A DNA stretch of 39,084 nt from DATEVL01 sp035471625 (GCA_035471625.1 DATIPT010000027.1:1-39084); one strand, 5' to 3'; shown: positions 26,401-34,697, numbered from the stretch's first letter. Made by a program: numbers and translations. The notes: a model not told the origin generated them from the letters alone.

Positions 26401-27026
26401 GCGACGGCTGGGCCTACGACATCGGGTACGGCGGGTTGGATCACGTGCTTGCCAGCGGCCGCAAGGTCAACGTGCTGGTGCTCGACACCGGGGTGTACTC
26501 CAACACCGGCGGTCAGTCGTCCAAAGCGACTCCCCGGGGTGCCGTGGCCAAGTTCGCCGCCGCCGGCAAGGACATGCCCAAGAAGGACCTCGGCGCCATC
26601 GCCATGTCGTACGGCAACATCTACGTCGGGCAGATCGCCTACGCCGCCAACATGACTCAAACCGTGCGCGCCTTCAAGGAAGCGGAGGCGTACCCCGGGC
26701 CGTCGCTGCTGATCGCGTACAGCCACTGCATCGCCCACGGCATCGACATGGCGACCGGGACCGATCTCCACGGCCTGGCGGTCGAGAGCGGATTCTGGCC
26801 GTTGTATCGCTTCGATCCGTCACTCGCGGCCCAGGGCAAGAACCCGTTGCAGCTTGATTCGAAGGCGCCGTCGGTTGGGCTGGACGAATTCATGTACAAG
26901 CAGAATCGCTTCCGGCTCCTGCGCCAGTCGGATCCGAAGCGGGCCGAAGCGCTGCTCGAGGCGGCCCGCGCCGACGTGATCGGACGCTGGAAGTATCTGG
27001 AGCAGCTGGCGGCGCTGGATCTGTAG
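23445..27026 (+). CDS. nifJ: Pyruvate:ferredoxin (flavodoxin) oxidoreductase, one-chain type
   Basis: A 1193-residue single-chain enzyme that oxidises pyruvate with CoA to acetyl-CoA, CO2 and reduced ferredoxin; it is central to anaerobic carbon flow. Domain I begins with AYAVSEVIAIYPITPSSAMG. The ferredoxin-like insert has CIQCNQCAFVCP (from C701) and CTGCGACVHICP (from C758). The thiamine domain has GACGGCGETPY with the proximal cluster cysteines, then GGDGWAYDIGYGGLDH and DTGVYSNTGGQSSKATP. All parts are present in the usual order and length. The ATG at 23445 follows AAGGAG at 6-nt spacing, so the earlier start in the frame is not used. It is divergent from the DHOD-like gene. Confidence 0.98.
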   Translation: MPSISNGRDRATIEGNTAAAHVAYAVSEVIAIYPITPSSAMGEIADEKASQGETNIWGAVPLVVEMQSEGGAAGAVHGAVTTGALTTTFTASQGLLLMIPNMFKIAGELTPTVFHISARAVATHALSIYGDHSDVMAARATGWGMLASNSVQEVMDLALVAHAAALEARLPFMHFFDGFRTSHEIQKIEMLTREDMRAMIPEELVFAHRQRGLSPERPTVRGTAQNPDVFFQGREAVNAFYLRAPSVVQSAMDRFAALTGRSYHLFDYVGPEDAERVVICMGSAAETIEETVGRLNQDGEKVGLVKVRLFRPFDGEALMKALPRTVRRIAVLDRTKEPGAAGEPLYLDVQTAVGEAVGRGQLAPEAMPVVVGGRYGLGSKDFTPGMAKAVFDNLAQARPQNHFSVGVVDDVTGSSLVWDPSFDSESLEVHRAMFYGLGADGTVGANKNSIKIIGKATDNFAQGFFDYDSKKSGSMTISHLRFSPEPIRSTYRIHRAHFLACHAFPFLERFDILSHLRPGGTFLLNSPYPPGEVWDRLPREVQQALIDKQAMFYTIDAYELAKSLGLGGRINTIMQTAFFAISGVLPDDQAQHMIALAIEDTYGDKGRTVVEMNIRAAQLTRERIHRIPLPEKATGSESLGVPVPHDAPAFVRQVTGPMIAAFGDALPVSAIPVDGTYPAGTARYEKRNIALEIPVWDPEVCIQCNQCAFVCPHATIRAKVFDAALAEDGGPPTFKSVAARGREFEGMRYALQVAPEDCTGCGACVHICPAYAKDESGAKTDRKAIMMEAQAPLRAAEAANWDYFLSLPDPAPGLVNPYTTKGSQFLPPMFEFSGACGGCGETPYIKLLTQLYGDHLLIANATGCSSIYGGNLPTTPYTPRKDGRGPAWSNSLFEDNAEFGLGMRLTADRLSDFARQVLQETDLNGAEPLRQAVLGADMTTPEGLAEARARIEELRDVLRQRDDPQAGRLLSVTEFLTPRSVWIVGGDGWAYDIGYGGLDHVLASGRKVNVLVLDTGVYSNTGGQSSKATPRGAVAKFAAAGKDMPKKDLGAIAMSYGNIYVGQIAYAANMTQTVRAFKEAEAYPGPSLLIAYSHCIAHGIDMATGTDLHGLAVESGFWPLYRFDPSLAAQGKNPLQLDSKAPSVGLDEFMYKQNRFRLLRQSDPKRAEALLEAARADVIGRWKYLEQLAALDL

Positions 27027-27048
27027 GATGGTCGACCCCGGGTGACCC

Positions 27049-27074
27049 AAGCGGCGGGCCGAAGCCCGCCGCTT
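27049..27074. terminator. Bidirectional terminator hairpin between nifJ and the ABC exporter
   Basis: AAGCGGCGGGC and GCCCGCCGCTT form an 11-bp perfect stem with a CGAA loop between two convergent genes. GCTCTT follows on the plus strand. Confidence 0.65.
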
Positions 27075-27108
27075 GCTCTTCCCGCTGGAGAGCCAGGCCT
27101 CTTCTCGG

Positions 27109-28956
27109 CTAGCGGTACGACTCCGCCTGCAGGGTGAACAGCCGGGCGTAGATGCCCTTCCGTGCAAGCAGATCCGCGTGAGATCCCTGCTCCTGCACCC
27201 GGCCCTCGTTGAGCACGTAGATCCGGTCCGCCATCCGAACGGTTGAGAAGCGATGGCTGATCAGGACCGCCATCTTGTCTTCCGTCAGGCGCCGAAACTG
27301 CTGGAAGACCTGGAACTCGTTCTCGGCGTCGAGGGCGGCAGTCGGTTCGTCGAGGACGAGGATGTCGCACGAGCGCATGAAAGCGCGCGCCAGAGCGATC
27401 TTCTGCCACTCCCCGCCGGAGAGGTCCCGCCCACGGGCGAACCAGCGCCCCAGGATGGTGTCGTAGCCGTCGGGCAGATTCCGGATCAAGGGGTCGGCCC
27501 CGCTCTTCACGGCTGACGCCTCGATCCGACCCCGATCCTGCAGGGCCTGGATTTGCCCGAAGCCGATGTTCTCCGAAGCCGCCAGGTGGTACCGAACGAA
27601 GTCTTGGAAGATCACCCCGATCCGCCCACGCAGCTCGTCGGGGTCGTACTCGCGCAGATCGATCCCGTCGAACAGGATCTCTCCTTCGGTCGGGTCGTAC
27701 AGTCGTCCCAAGAGCTTGATCAGCGTGGTCTTGCCGGCCCCGTTCGGGCCGACGAGCGCGATCTTCTCGCCGGGGCTGATTTGCAGATCGACCCCCTGGA
27801 GCGCCCAGTCGGTATGCCCCTCGTAGCGGAAGGATACGCCCCGGAACTCGACTCCCCGCCGGTCGGTGCCGGACGGAGACCGTGTCGCTTTGGAAATCAG
27901 CATCTTGGGCTCGAGCTGCAGGAAGGAGAACAAGTTGCTCATGAATAGGCCGTTCTCGTACAGCTCGCTCAGACCCCAGAAGATCGCTTCGAACGTGTTC
28001 TGGCTGTTGCGGAAAATCATCAGGTACAGCGTCATATCGCCCAGGGTGATCGAAGCGTTCAGGGTCTGCAGGACGATCCAGGCATAGGCCCCGTAGTAGG
28101 TCACCGTCGCCAGCAGTCCCCATCCCAGCGACGCCAGGCTCCGGCGTTGGGCGATCGACTGGTCCTCCTTGAGGAAGGTCCAGAACAGGTTGGCGTAGCG
28201 GCCCAGCAAGGGTTCGCCGAGGGCGAACAGCCGGATCTCCTTGACGGCGTCATAGTCGGTCAGCAGGTACTCGAGGTAGGCCAGACGGCGGGCTTCGGGG
28301 GCGCGCCAGGTCAGCACACGGAAGTTCAGGTCGGCGTAGTTGCTTTGGGCGATGAATGCCGGGATCGTCGCCACGAACAGCAGCAACGCCAGCCAGGGGT
28401 TGAAACGGAGCAGGACGACGGCGTAGGATGCGAGAGTCAGCAGATTCTGGAACAGATAGAAGCCGCCGTTCATGATCTGCAGACCGCGCCAATCGGCTTC
28501 ACGGCGGGCATTCTGCAGGCGGTCGTAGTATTCGGCGTTCTCGAAGTGGGCCATATCGAGATCGAGCGACTTGCGAATGATGCGGGTGTTGATTGTCAGA
28601 TTGAGGCGGGCGTGCAGGACGTGCTCGGTCAGGCTGCGGGCCTGGGAGACGAACGATTGCACCACAACCAGGATGAACTCGGCGATCAGAAACGGCGCGA
28701 CGACCCGCAGGCCCTCGGCCGGGGTGGCTCCGGCCTGAAGCGAGTTGACCACGCCGTCGACGATCAATTTGGCGACGTACGCCTGGCCGAGGGGTAGCAA
28801 GCCCCCGATCACCGTCCAGACGCCCATCAAGACGGCGCTGGGCGGATGGGCATCCCACACGAGCCGAAAGGCTCGCCGGATGTTGATCCCGGCGTCGCGA
28901 ATCTTGGCGGGAGTCTCGCGCAGCCTGGCGCGCAGGTCGGACTGGGGTGGATTCAT
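27109..28956 (-). CDS. ABC exporter half-transporter (fused membrane and ATPase domains)
   Basis: A 615-residue half-transporter. Residues 30-340 form six membrane helices of the type I exporter fold. The C-terminal ATPase has Walker A GPNGAGKTT (about residues 395-403), the Q-loop IGVIFQDFVRYHL, the signature LSGGEWQ (about 511), Walker B ILVLDEPTAALD and the H-loop ISHRFS. It exports lipids, peptides or small molecules; nothing in the sequence fixes the substrate. No ribosome site precedes the ATG; instead TATCAT lies 7 nt upstream, so the message may be leaderless. It is 134 nt downstream of the four-paralog block on the same strand. Confidence 0.93.
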   Translation of the reverse strand: MNPPQSDLRARLRETPAKIRDAGINIRRAFRLVWDAHPPSAVLMGVWTVIGGLLPLGQAYVAKLIVDGVVNSLQAGATPAEGLRVVAPFLIAEFILVVVQSFVSQARSLTEHVLHARLNLTINTRIIRKSLDLDMAHFENAEYYDRLQNARREADWRGLQIMNGGFYLFQNLLTLASYAVVLLRFNPWLALLLFVATIPAFIAQSNYADLNFRVLTWRAPEARRLAYLEYLLTDYDAVKEIRLFALGEPLLGRYANLFWTFLKEDQSIAQRRSLASLGWGLLATVTYYGAYAWIVLQTLNASITLGDMTLYLMIFRNSQNTFEAIFWGLSELYENGLFMSNLFSFLQLEPKMLISKATRSPSGTDRRGVEFRGVSFRYEGHTDWALQGVDLQISPGEKIALVGPNGAGKTTLIKLLGRLYDPTEGEILFDGIDLREYDPDELRGRIGVIFQDFVRYHLAASENIGFGQIQALQDRGRIEASAVKSGADPLIRNLPDGYDTILGRWFARGRDLSGGEWQKIALARAFMRSCDILVLDEPTAALDAENEFQVFQQFRRLTEDKMAVLISHRFSTVRMADRIYVLNEGRVQEQGSHADLLARKGIYARLFTLQAESYR

Positions 28957-28963
28957 GGCGCGG

Positions 28964-28969
28964 ATGATA
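28964..28969 (-). promoter_or_regulatory. TATCAT -10 element placing transcription start near the ABC exporter ATG
   Basis: On the minus strand TATCAT is followed by 7 nt and then the ATG at 28956, with no ribosome site between. This spacing predicts a leaderless or near-leaderless transcript. Confidence 0.35.
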
Positions 28970-29090
28970 TCAGGAGTGCCGGCCGACTCGGTCCACTAGG
29001 CGATGCGTTCCGCGGGCGGGGGAGGGGCCTGCTGACCTGCGACCGGGTATGGGGATTTTGCGCCCCCCGGGGGCCTTGTCGTGAAGGTCG

Positions 29091-30203
29091 TCATGCAAGC
29101 ATCTTCTCCAGAAGAGTCTGGATGAGCCACAGGATGATCGGCAGAACCACGGCGACCGTCACGCCTCGGACGGTGCCCGGCTCCCATGGCCAAGTCGGGA
29201 TACGGCGCAGCGCCGCTTGCTCGAGCTCCAGGCTGCCGAGCGCCTTGTTCAGTTCATCCATGCCGCTAAGTCGCTTCCGGTCGAGGCCATCGTGGAGTCG
29301 CGCAACGGTCGCCTCGAAGCGGGCGGACGACTTCTGAAGGAGCTTCTTCTTCTCTTGCACGAGGCGCCGGTGGGCTCCCCAGAGAGGCCAGACGAACGTG
29401 ATGATGGCGATGAGGGAGAAGAAGACCCCCAGCGCTTGCCCAACGGGTTGCTGCCGAAGGAACGGCGATACTGCGAAGAAGATGTAGTTGTAGACCAGGA
29501 GGCCGCCTGCGGTCATCGCCGTGGGGATCGAGAAAGCGTAGAGCGGTGGAAGGCGATAGAGATTGATGTCGGCGTGATGCAGGTAGACATGGTGGATCAG
29601 GCGGAGTTGGTGGACGGTGTGGAAGATGAGCACACCGGCGACGGCCTGGGTCAGGATGATGTGGATGAGTGCGGCGGTCATGGGTAGGGGTTGGGTTGGA
29701 AGGTCGAACATGACCAGCGCGGCGGTGAGCGTCCGGCCGATGACGAGAAGTGGGGCAAGCCCGAGGCCCAGCGCTCCCAGGACGGCGGCCCACAGCGCCG
29801 GCCCGGGGGGCAGGGTCGTCATTTGGTAGCGGAGCTCGTCGAAGGACATCATCGGCGCATCGCTGGGGGATTCGGGATGCGCGGTTCTGAGCACGGGGCG
29901 GAAGGCCTTGGCGGCGGAGGCCGCCGCCTTGTCGAGATAGAAGATCATCGCCAGCAGGTAGGCGTAGCTTGCCATGGTCCAGATGTGGAGCGGCAGGAAG
30001 GACCCCGGTTGATAGTCTCCGCTCGAAAACTGGATGGCGAGCTGAACAACGACCCCGACGGCTCCGAGGGCCAGGAAGGCCAGCCAGGCAGGGCCGGGGA
30101 GCCGGTCCAGCTCCTCCAGGACTCGATCGACCCAACTCGGGGCATAGGGCCGAACGAAGGGAGGTGTGGTGGATCCCTTGCTCTTCGTCATACGTTCAAT
30201 CAT
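29091..30203 (-). CDS. Multi-pass membrane protein with coiled coil, paralog A
   Basis: This is the last of the four tandem paralogs, 370 residues. It has the family N-terminus PSWVDRVLEELDRLPGPAW, about six helices, a histidine-rich turn HTVHQLRLIHHVYLHH leading to PLYAFSIPT, and WPLWGAHRRLVQEKKKLL. A charged helical stretch follows, containing MDELNKALGSLELEQAALRR, then IPTWPWEPGTVRGV and a final helix ending LWLIQTLLEKML. Topology is about seven membrane spans with a cytoplasmic coiled coil before the last one. A and B are the closest pair, sharing PLYAFSIPT and TWPWEPGTVRGV. The ATG at 30203 is 19 nt after the stop of B; MTKSKG at 30191 is an alternative start. No named family is recognised. 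Confidence 0.85.
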   Translation of the reverse strand: MIERMTKSKGSTTPPFVRPYAPSWVDRVLEELDRLPGPAWLAFLALGAVGVVVQLAIQFSSGDYQPGSFLPLHIWTMASYAYLLAMIFYLDKAAASAAKAFRPVLRTAHPESPSDAPMMSFDELRYQMTTLPPGPALWAAVLGALGLGLAPLLVIGRTLTAALVMFDLPTQPLPMTAALIHIILTQAVAGVLIFHTVHQLRLIHHVYLHHADINLYRLPPLYAFSIPTAMTAGGLLVYNYIFFAVSPFLRQQPVGQALGVFFSLIAIITFVWPLWGAHRRLVQEKKKLLQKSSARFEATVARLHDGLDRKRLSGMDELNKALGSLELEQAALRRIPTWPWEPGTVRGVTVAVVLPIILWLIQTLLEKMLA

Positions 30204-30222
30204 CCTGCCGGTCGGCGACTTC

Positions 30223-31350
30223 CTAGTCCGCGAGCAGCGGCTGCAGAAGCTGCTGGATCAGCCAGATCGCCAGGGGGAGTAAGACCGCCAGCGCTACGCC
30301 TCGCACCGTCCCGGGTTCCCAGGGCCAGGTGGGGATCCGGCGCAGCGAGGCCAGTTCGATTTCGAGGCTGGCCAGGGTCTTGTTAAGGTCATCCATTTCC
30401 CGGAGTTCCTTCTTGTCGACCCGCCGGTGAAGCTCCCTGACAGCGGTTTCGAATCGGGCTGTGCTCTCCCCGATCATCCGCTTCTTCTCCGTCGCCAGGC
30501 GCCGGTGGATTCCGTACAGAGGCCAGGCGAAGGTCAGGACAGCGACCGCGATGAAGAAGAGACCCAAGGCGCGGCTGACGGGGACGGAGAGGAGGCCCGG
30601 CGCGACGGCAAACCAGGTGTAGTTGTAGAGCGTCACGCCGACTGCGGTCAATCCGGTGGGGATCGAGAAGGCGTACAGGGGTTGGACTTGATAGAGATTC
30701 AACTGGGTGTGTCTGGCCAGGACCTGGCTGATCATCCGAAGCTGGTGCACTGTGTGAACGACGAGCGTCGCCGAGACGGCCTCGACGAGGGCAACAAACA
30801 CAACGATGAACCAGATGAGGGCGGGCGACAATCCGGGGAACCCGAACGCCACGAACGTCTGCTCAAGGGAAGCCATGGTGGTCGTCTCAGGATTGGGACC
30901 GATCAGGAAAGTCAGGACGAAACCAAAGGCCGCCCCCGCCAGAAGGGCGATCCAGGCCCATCGGCCTGGCATGTTGGTCAACCGGTAGAGGAGGTCCTGA
31001 AAGACGGCGGCCTCCGTCCTCCCGGAACCCCTCGGCGGTTTCGCGAGCACGGGTCGAAAGGAGGCGAGGGCCGAGCCTGCCGACCGATCGAGGTAGTGCA
31101 TCAGGCCCAGCATGTAGGCGGCCTGGGATCCGATCCAGATGTGGAATGGTAGGAAGGGGCCCGGGCGATACTCACCCGTGGCCCAGGCCGCGAGCAAGAG
31201 GATCAGCGTCAGGATCGCGGCCAAGACGAGATAGGCCACCCACGGAGGGCCGGGCAGCCTCTCAACGATGCTCTTGAACCGATCGAACCAACTGGGGGGA
31301 TAGGGGGAGACGAAGTCCGGGGCGATGGGACTCGGCTGGCGGCGTGTCAT
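30223..31350 (-). CDS. Multi-pass membrane protein with coiled coil, paralog B
   Basis: 375 residues with the same layout as paralog A: PPSWFDRFKSIVERLPGPPW, the first helices, a central HTVHQLRMISQVLARHTQLN before PLYAFSIPT, and WPLYGIHRRLATEKKRM. The coiled coil contains MDDLNKTLASLEIELASLRR, followed by IPTWPWEPGTVRGV, with LWLIQ-type ending AIWLIQQLLQPLL. The frame is open farther upstream, but the ATG at 31350 overlaps the stop of paralog C by ATGA and places the family motif near the N-terminus, so it is chosen. The 4-nt overlap implies translational coupling within the tandem block. Function unknown. Confidence 0.86.
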   Translation of the reverse strand: MTRRQPSPIAPDFVSPYPPSWFDRFKSIVERLPGPPWVAYLVLAAILTLILLLAAWATGEYRPGPFLPFHIWIGSQAAYMLGLMHYLDRSAGSALASFRPVLAKPPRGSGRTEAAVFQDLLYRLTNMPGRWAWIALLAGAAFGFVLTFLIGPNPETTTMASLEQTFVAFGFPGLSPALIWFIVVFVALVEAVSATLVVHTVHQLRMISQVLARHTQLNLYQVQPLYAFSIPTGLTAVGVTLYNYTWFAVAPGLLSVPVSRALGLFFIAVAVLTFAWPLYGIHRRLATEKKRMIGESTARFETAVRELHRRVDKKELREMDDLNKTLASLEIELASLRRIPTWPWEPGTVRGVALAVLLPLAIWLIQQLLQPLLAD

Positions 31351-32477
31351 GGGCTGAGCCACCTTCCGAGGATCGCCTGGGCGAGCCAAAGGACGAGGGG
31401 CAGCAACAGTGCGCCGATAACCGTGCGCAGCGTCTCCGGCTGCCACGGCCAGGTGGGGATCCGCCCGAGCATGTTGCGTTCGAGCTCCAGGCTGGAGATG
31501 GCGGTGTGGAGTTCACCCATGCGGCGGAGGTCCGACCCATCAACCCGCCGGTGGAGCTCGGCCAACGTCGCCTTCAGCCGCTCCGACGACTCGTTGAGAA
31601 GAAATCCCTTCTCCTCCCCCAGAAGGCGGTGGATGCCGAGCAAGGGAAGGACGAAGGCGAGCACCGCCAGGAGCCCGAAGATCACCGCGCCGACAAGATT
31701 GCGCGGGTCGTGGAAGAACTGTCGGTCGGCGACGAGGATCAGATACACGAGCACGATCAGGCCGACGGCCGTCGCGGTGCTCACGCGGGACAGGGCGTAG
31801 AGCGGGCCAGGCGCGAGGAGGTCGACTCGCGTGTGGCGGGCGTAGATCCGGCTCACCCACACCAGTTGGCGGACGGTGTGGAAGACGAAGGCGCCGGTGA
31901 TCGCCCAGGTCAGCATCAGGAAGATAAGGTTGAAGGCCAGGGGCGCCCCCGCCAGTAGACCTTCGATGTTGGCGACGGATCCGATCGCGGCGGCTACGAC
32001 GGCCGCCGGCCCCGCGTCGATCCCGCTGCCGATCGCTCCGGGAGCGAGAAACATGATAAAGCCGTAGGCGACGAATCCGACGGCGGCCGCGATCGTCGAT
32101 CGGCGGGGCATCGTCGTCAGGGAGTACCGCAAGATCAGGGCCTGGCGGGGATCGGCGTTCAAGACCGGACGGAAGGCATCGAAGGCGCGACCGGCCAGTC
32201 GATCCAGGACGTGGATGAGGAACAGTGCACCCGGGATCAGGATGCTGATCAGGGCGTGCAAGATGCTCCATGTCCACGGCGGGGTGACGCCGACGCTCCA
32301 GTGAAAGACCGATTGCACGAGTAGCAGCGCTCCGCCGAGCAGGAGGTAGAAGAGCCAATACGGGCCAGGGAGGCGCTCGACCCACTGCCCGAGGCGCTCG
32401 AGGCCGCTCGCCGGAAAGGGCGGCTGGAACACAGGAGGCGGCGCCTGGGTGCGCGGCGTCTTGGTTGCGCGCCTCAT
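31347..32477 (-). CDS. Multi-pass membrane protein with coiled coil, paralog C
   Basis: 376 residues. Family features are ERLGQWVERLPGPYW, HTVRQLVWVSRIYARHTRVD followed by PLYALSRVST, LPLLGIHRLLGEEKGFLL, a helical stretch with LHRRVDGSDLRRMGELHTAI, and IPTWPWQPETLRTV before the last helix. PLYALS and TWPWQPET.RTV are shared with D, not with A or B, so C and D form one subgroup. The ATG at 32477 overlaps the stop of D by ATGA; the longer upstream extension of the frame is rejected. The N-terminal tail is proline-rich and basic (RTQAPPPVFQPPFP). Confidence 0.86.
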   Translation of the reverse strand: MRRATKTPRTQAPPPVFQPPFPASGLERLGQWVERLPGPYWLFYLLLGGALLLVQSVFHWSVGVTPPWTWSILHALISILIPGALFLIHVLDRLAGRAFDAFRPVLNADPRQALILRYSLTTMPRRSTIAAAVGFVAYGFIMFLAPGAIGSGIDAGPAAVVAAAIGSVANIEGLLAGAPLAFNLIFLMLTWAITGAFVFHTVRQLVWVSRIYARHTRVDLLAPGPLYALSRVSTATAVGLIVLVYLILVADRQFFHDPRNLVGAVIFGLLAVLAFVLPLLGIHRLLGEEKGFLLNESSERLKATLAELHRRVDGSDLRRMGELHTAISSLELERNMLGRIPTWPWQPETLRTVIGALLLPLVLWLAQAILGRWLSP

Positions 32478-33604
32478 CCGAGGACTTTCTCGAGGACGTA
32501 TTGGATCAGCCACAGGGTGAACGGAAGGAAGACGGCGACCAGGACGGTGCGGAAGGTCTCCGGTTGCCACGGCCAGGTCGGCATCGCGCTGACCATCCGA
32601 TGCTCAACCTCCAGGGCATCGATCGCTTTGTTGATCTCATCCATCCCCCGGTAGTTCCTGCGGTCGATCCGGCCGTGAAGCTCTTGCCCCGCCAGATTCA
32701 GGCGGTCGGCGATGCTTTCCCGGCGTTTCTCCTTCTCTTGCACGAGGGCCCGATGAACGCCGAAGAGCGGCAGAGCGAAGCTGGCAAGCCCGAGGGCGAT
32801 GATCAGCCCGAGCATAATGAGACCGACCGGCTGGGAGAAGTAGGCCGGGACGCTGGCCAACGCATACACGAGCAGAAGGCCCCCCACAGTCGTCTGCGCG
32901 GTGAGTTGGGAAAGCGCGTACAAGGGTCGTTGGCGGAACAGATCGACATCGGTGTGGCGCTGGTAGATGCGCGCGACGAGCGTCAATCGCCGGATCGTGT
33001 GCACGACGAGGGCACCGCCGGTCCACCAATTGAGAATCAAGACGACCACCGTGAGGAGGTACGAAGCTGGGGACGGTCCGACTTCGAAGAGTTCGCGGAA
33101 GCCCATGGCTATTCGGCCTAGCAGGTCCGGGGTCGAGGAGCCTGTCGGTGGCAGCGGGACGAGCAGGCTTGCGAGGGCCACGAGCGCGAGGCCGCCGAGG
33201 AGGACGAGCAGGCTGCCGAGAGTGGCTTGACGAGGCGGGATGGTCGTGAGCAGATAGGTGAGGCGGCGGAAGGCGCCTTCGTCGCCGCGCAGCGCCGGTC
33301 GGAAGGAAGCCATGGCCGCCTGGGCGGACCGATCCAGGTAGGTAATCAGTCCAAGGGCGTAGGGCGTGATCAGGGCACCGACGAGCAGCGACCGGCGGAC
33401 CGTACCGGCCGGGTAGGTCCCGGCGGCCCACTGGACGCCAAGCGTCGTCAGGCACAACGCGACGGCCAACAGGACGTAGTATCCCCAGGCTGGTCCGGGG
33501 AGGCGGTCGATCCAATCCGTAAGGCGATCGACCCAGCTGGGAGGGTAGGGCGGGAGAAACGTCGCCGCGCCCGCCTTGGCGGGCTTCCTCGAGGTCCTCT
33601 TCAT
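32474..33604 (-). CDS. Multi-pass membrane protein with coiled coil, paralog D (first of the tandem block)
   Basis: 376 residues with the family motif PPSWVDRLTDWIDRLPGPAW. It continues with HTIRRLTLVARIYQRHTDVD and PLYALSQLTAQTTVGG, LPLFGVHRALVQEKEKRR, and a coiled coil with MDEINKAIDALEVEHRMVSA. MPTWPWQPETFRTV precedes a final helix ending LWLIQYVLEKVL. The ATG at 33604 has GGAG at 5-nt spacing; the GTG just before it is less well placed. It starts 15 nt after the SDR stop, so the whole block appears to be read from the SDR or synthase side. It is one of four adjacent paralogs plus the lone copy at 4533. Confidence 0.86.
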   Translation of the reverse strand: MKRTSRKPAKAGAATFLPPYPPSWVDRLTDWIDRLPGPAWGYYVLLAVALCLTTLGVQWAAGTYPAGTVRRSLLVGALITPYALGLITYLDRSAQAAMASFRPALRGDEGAFRRLTYLLTTIPPRQATLGSLLVLLGGLALVALASLLVPLPPTGSSTPDLLGRIAMGFRELFEVGPSPASYLLTVVVLILNWWTGGALVVHTIRRLTLVARIYQRHTDVDLFRQRPLYALSQLTAQTTVGGLLLVYALASVPAYFSQPVGLIMLGLIIALGLASFALPLFGVHRALVQEKEKRRESIADRLNLAGQELHGRIDRRNYRGMDEINKAIDALEVEHRMVSAMPTWPWQPETFRTVLVAVFLPFTLWLIQYVLEKVLG

Positions 33605-33619
33605 CACAGCTCCAGATGT

Positions 33620-34624
33620 TTAGGGATCCCCTCTCCGCGGGAGGTACCCCTGGCGAACGTACCAATCATACGCCTCCTGGGCCGCAAGCAAAAACGGCTT
33701 CGGCGCCGGGAGGCCGAGCTCGCGCCGAGCCTTCGACGTATCGACCCAAAGCCGGTGGCGGCTCATCCTCAGCTGCGCGCCATTGATCGGGAGGGGGATC
33801 ACGCGTCCGGCGAAGTCCGCCACCGCCGCCAGCGGTGAGAGGATGGCGTTCGGGACGCGCAACCATGGAGGGCGTTTCCCGACGATCCGGCAGGCCCCCG
33901 CCAGGATCTCGCGGTGGGTGAGGTTCTCCCCACCCAGGATGTAGCGCTCACCCGAGGAACCTCGTTCGGCGGCGGCCAAATGCCCCTCGGTCACGTCGTC
34001 GATGTGGACCACATTGGCGCCTCCGTCGTTGTAGACGAAGGACCAGCCGCGGGCGGTCTCCAGGATGAAGGATCCGCTGATCCGATTGAGGTCGCCCGCG
34101 CCGAGCACGAGTGATGGGTTGACGATGACCAGATGCATCCGCCCTTCGGCCATCCGCAGCGCGGTGAGCTCGGCCTGGTGCTTGGCAAAGCCGTAGGGGA
34201 ATGCATCCTGGGGTAGGCTGAACGCATGCGTCTCGTCCAGGAGCCGGCCGGGCTCGGGAACGCCCAGGGCGGCGACCGAACTCGTCAGGACGACGGTGCG
34301 GACGTCGGCCTGGAGGGCCGCTTCCAGGACGTAGTGGGTCCCGGCGACGGCCGCCCGCAGGACCTCGCCGGGATTGCGCCAGTAGGCCGATTCGGCGGCG
34401 ACGTGGTAGAGCGTCCCGACCCCGCGCATGGCATGCGCCAGCGAGTCGGGATCGAGCAAGTCGCCGGTGACGAGCTCCAGGCGCAGGCCCTCGAGGGCCG
34501 CCAGGTTGGAGGTCGGCCGATGGAGGGCGCGGACGCGATCGCCGCGCTGGACCAGCGCCCGACAGATGTGGGAACCGAGGAACCCGGTGGCTCCGGTAAC
34601 GAGCGTGGCATGCGAAGGTGTCAT
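33620..34624 (-). CDS. Extended SDR, candidate ceramide-reductase-like or sugar-epimerase-like enzyme
   Basis: A 334-residue extended SDR. The dinucleotide loop is LVTGATGFLGSHI, the serine region is LTSSVAALG, and the catalytic pair is YGFAK (YxxxK). LVIVNPSLVLGAGDLNRISG and GGANVVHIDDVTEGHL belong to the dihydroflavonol-reductase-like branch that also includes hopanoid-associated HpnA. It is paralogous to the SDR at 14690. It follows the serine-palmitoyltransferase-type synthase by 73 nt on the same strand. In Caulobacter a similar epimerase-type reductase (CerR) acts next to Spt in ceramide synthesis, which makes a 3-keto reduction possible here. That role is inference from neighbourhood, not from diagnostic residues. 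Confidence 0.88.
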   Translation of the reverse strand: MTPSHATLVTGATGFLGSHICRALVQRGDRVRALHRPTSNLAALEGLRLELVTGDLLDPDSLAHAMRGVGTLYHVAAESAYWRNPGEVLRAAVAGTHYVLEAALQADVRTVVLTSSVAALGVPEPGRLLDETHAFSLPQDAFPYGFAKHQAELTALRMAEGRMHLVIVNPSLVLGAGDLNRISGSFILETARGWSFVYNDGGANVVHIDDVTEGHLAAAERGSSGERYILGGENLTHREILAGACRIVGKRPPWLRVPNAILSPLAAVADFAGRVIPLPINGAQLRMSRHRLWVDTSKARRELGLPAPKPFLLAAQEAYDWYVRQGYLPRRGDP

Positions 34625-34697
34625 TCGCGGGCCATGGTCAGGGGGGCGGCGATCGGCCCCGGCGTCCGCTCCGGGAATGAGCGGCGTGCGCCCAAGG

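Noticed and set aside
24684..26771. 695-codon open frame antisense to nifJ
   Set aside because: It is the GC-rich shadow of the conserved nifJ frame, with biased low-complexity composition and no recognisable domain.
29062..29076. GC palindrome (GGCCCCCGGGGGGC-like) after paralog A, considered as a terminator
   Set aside because: It has no room for a loop and no T-run follows on the minus strand.
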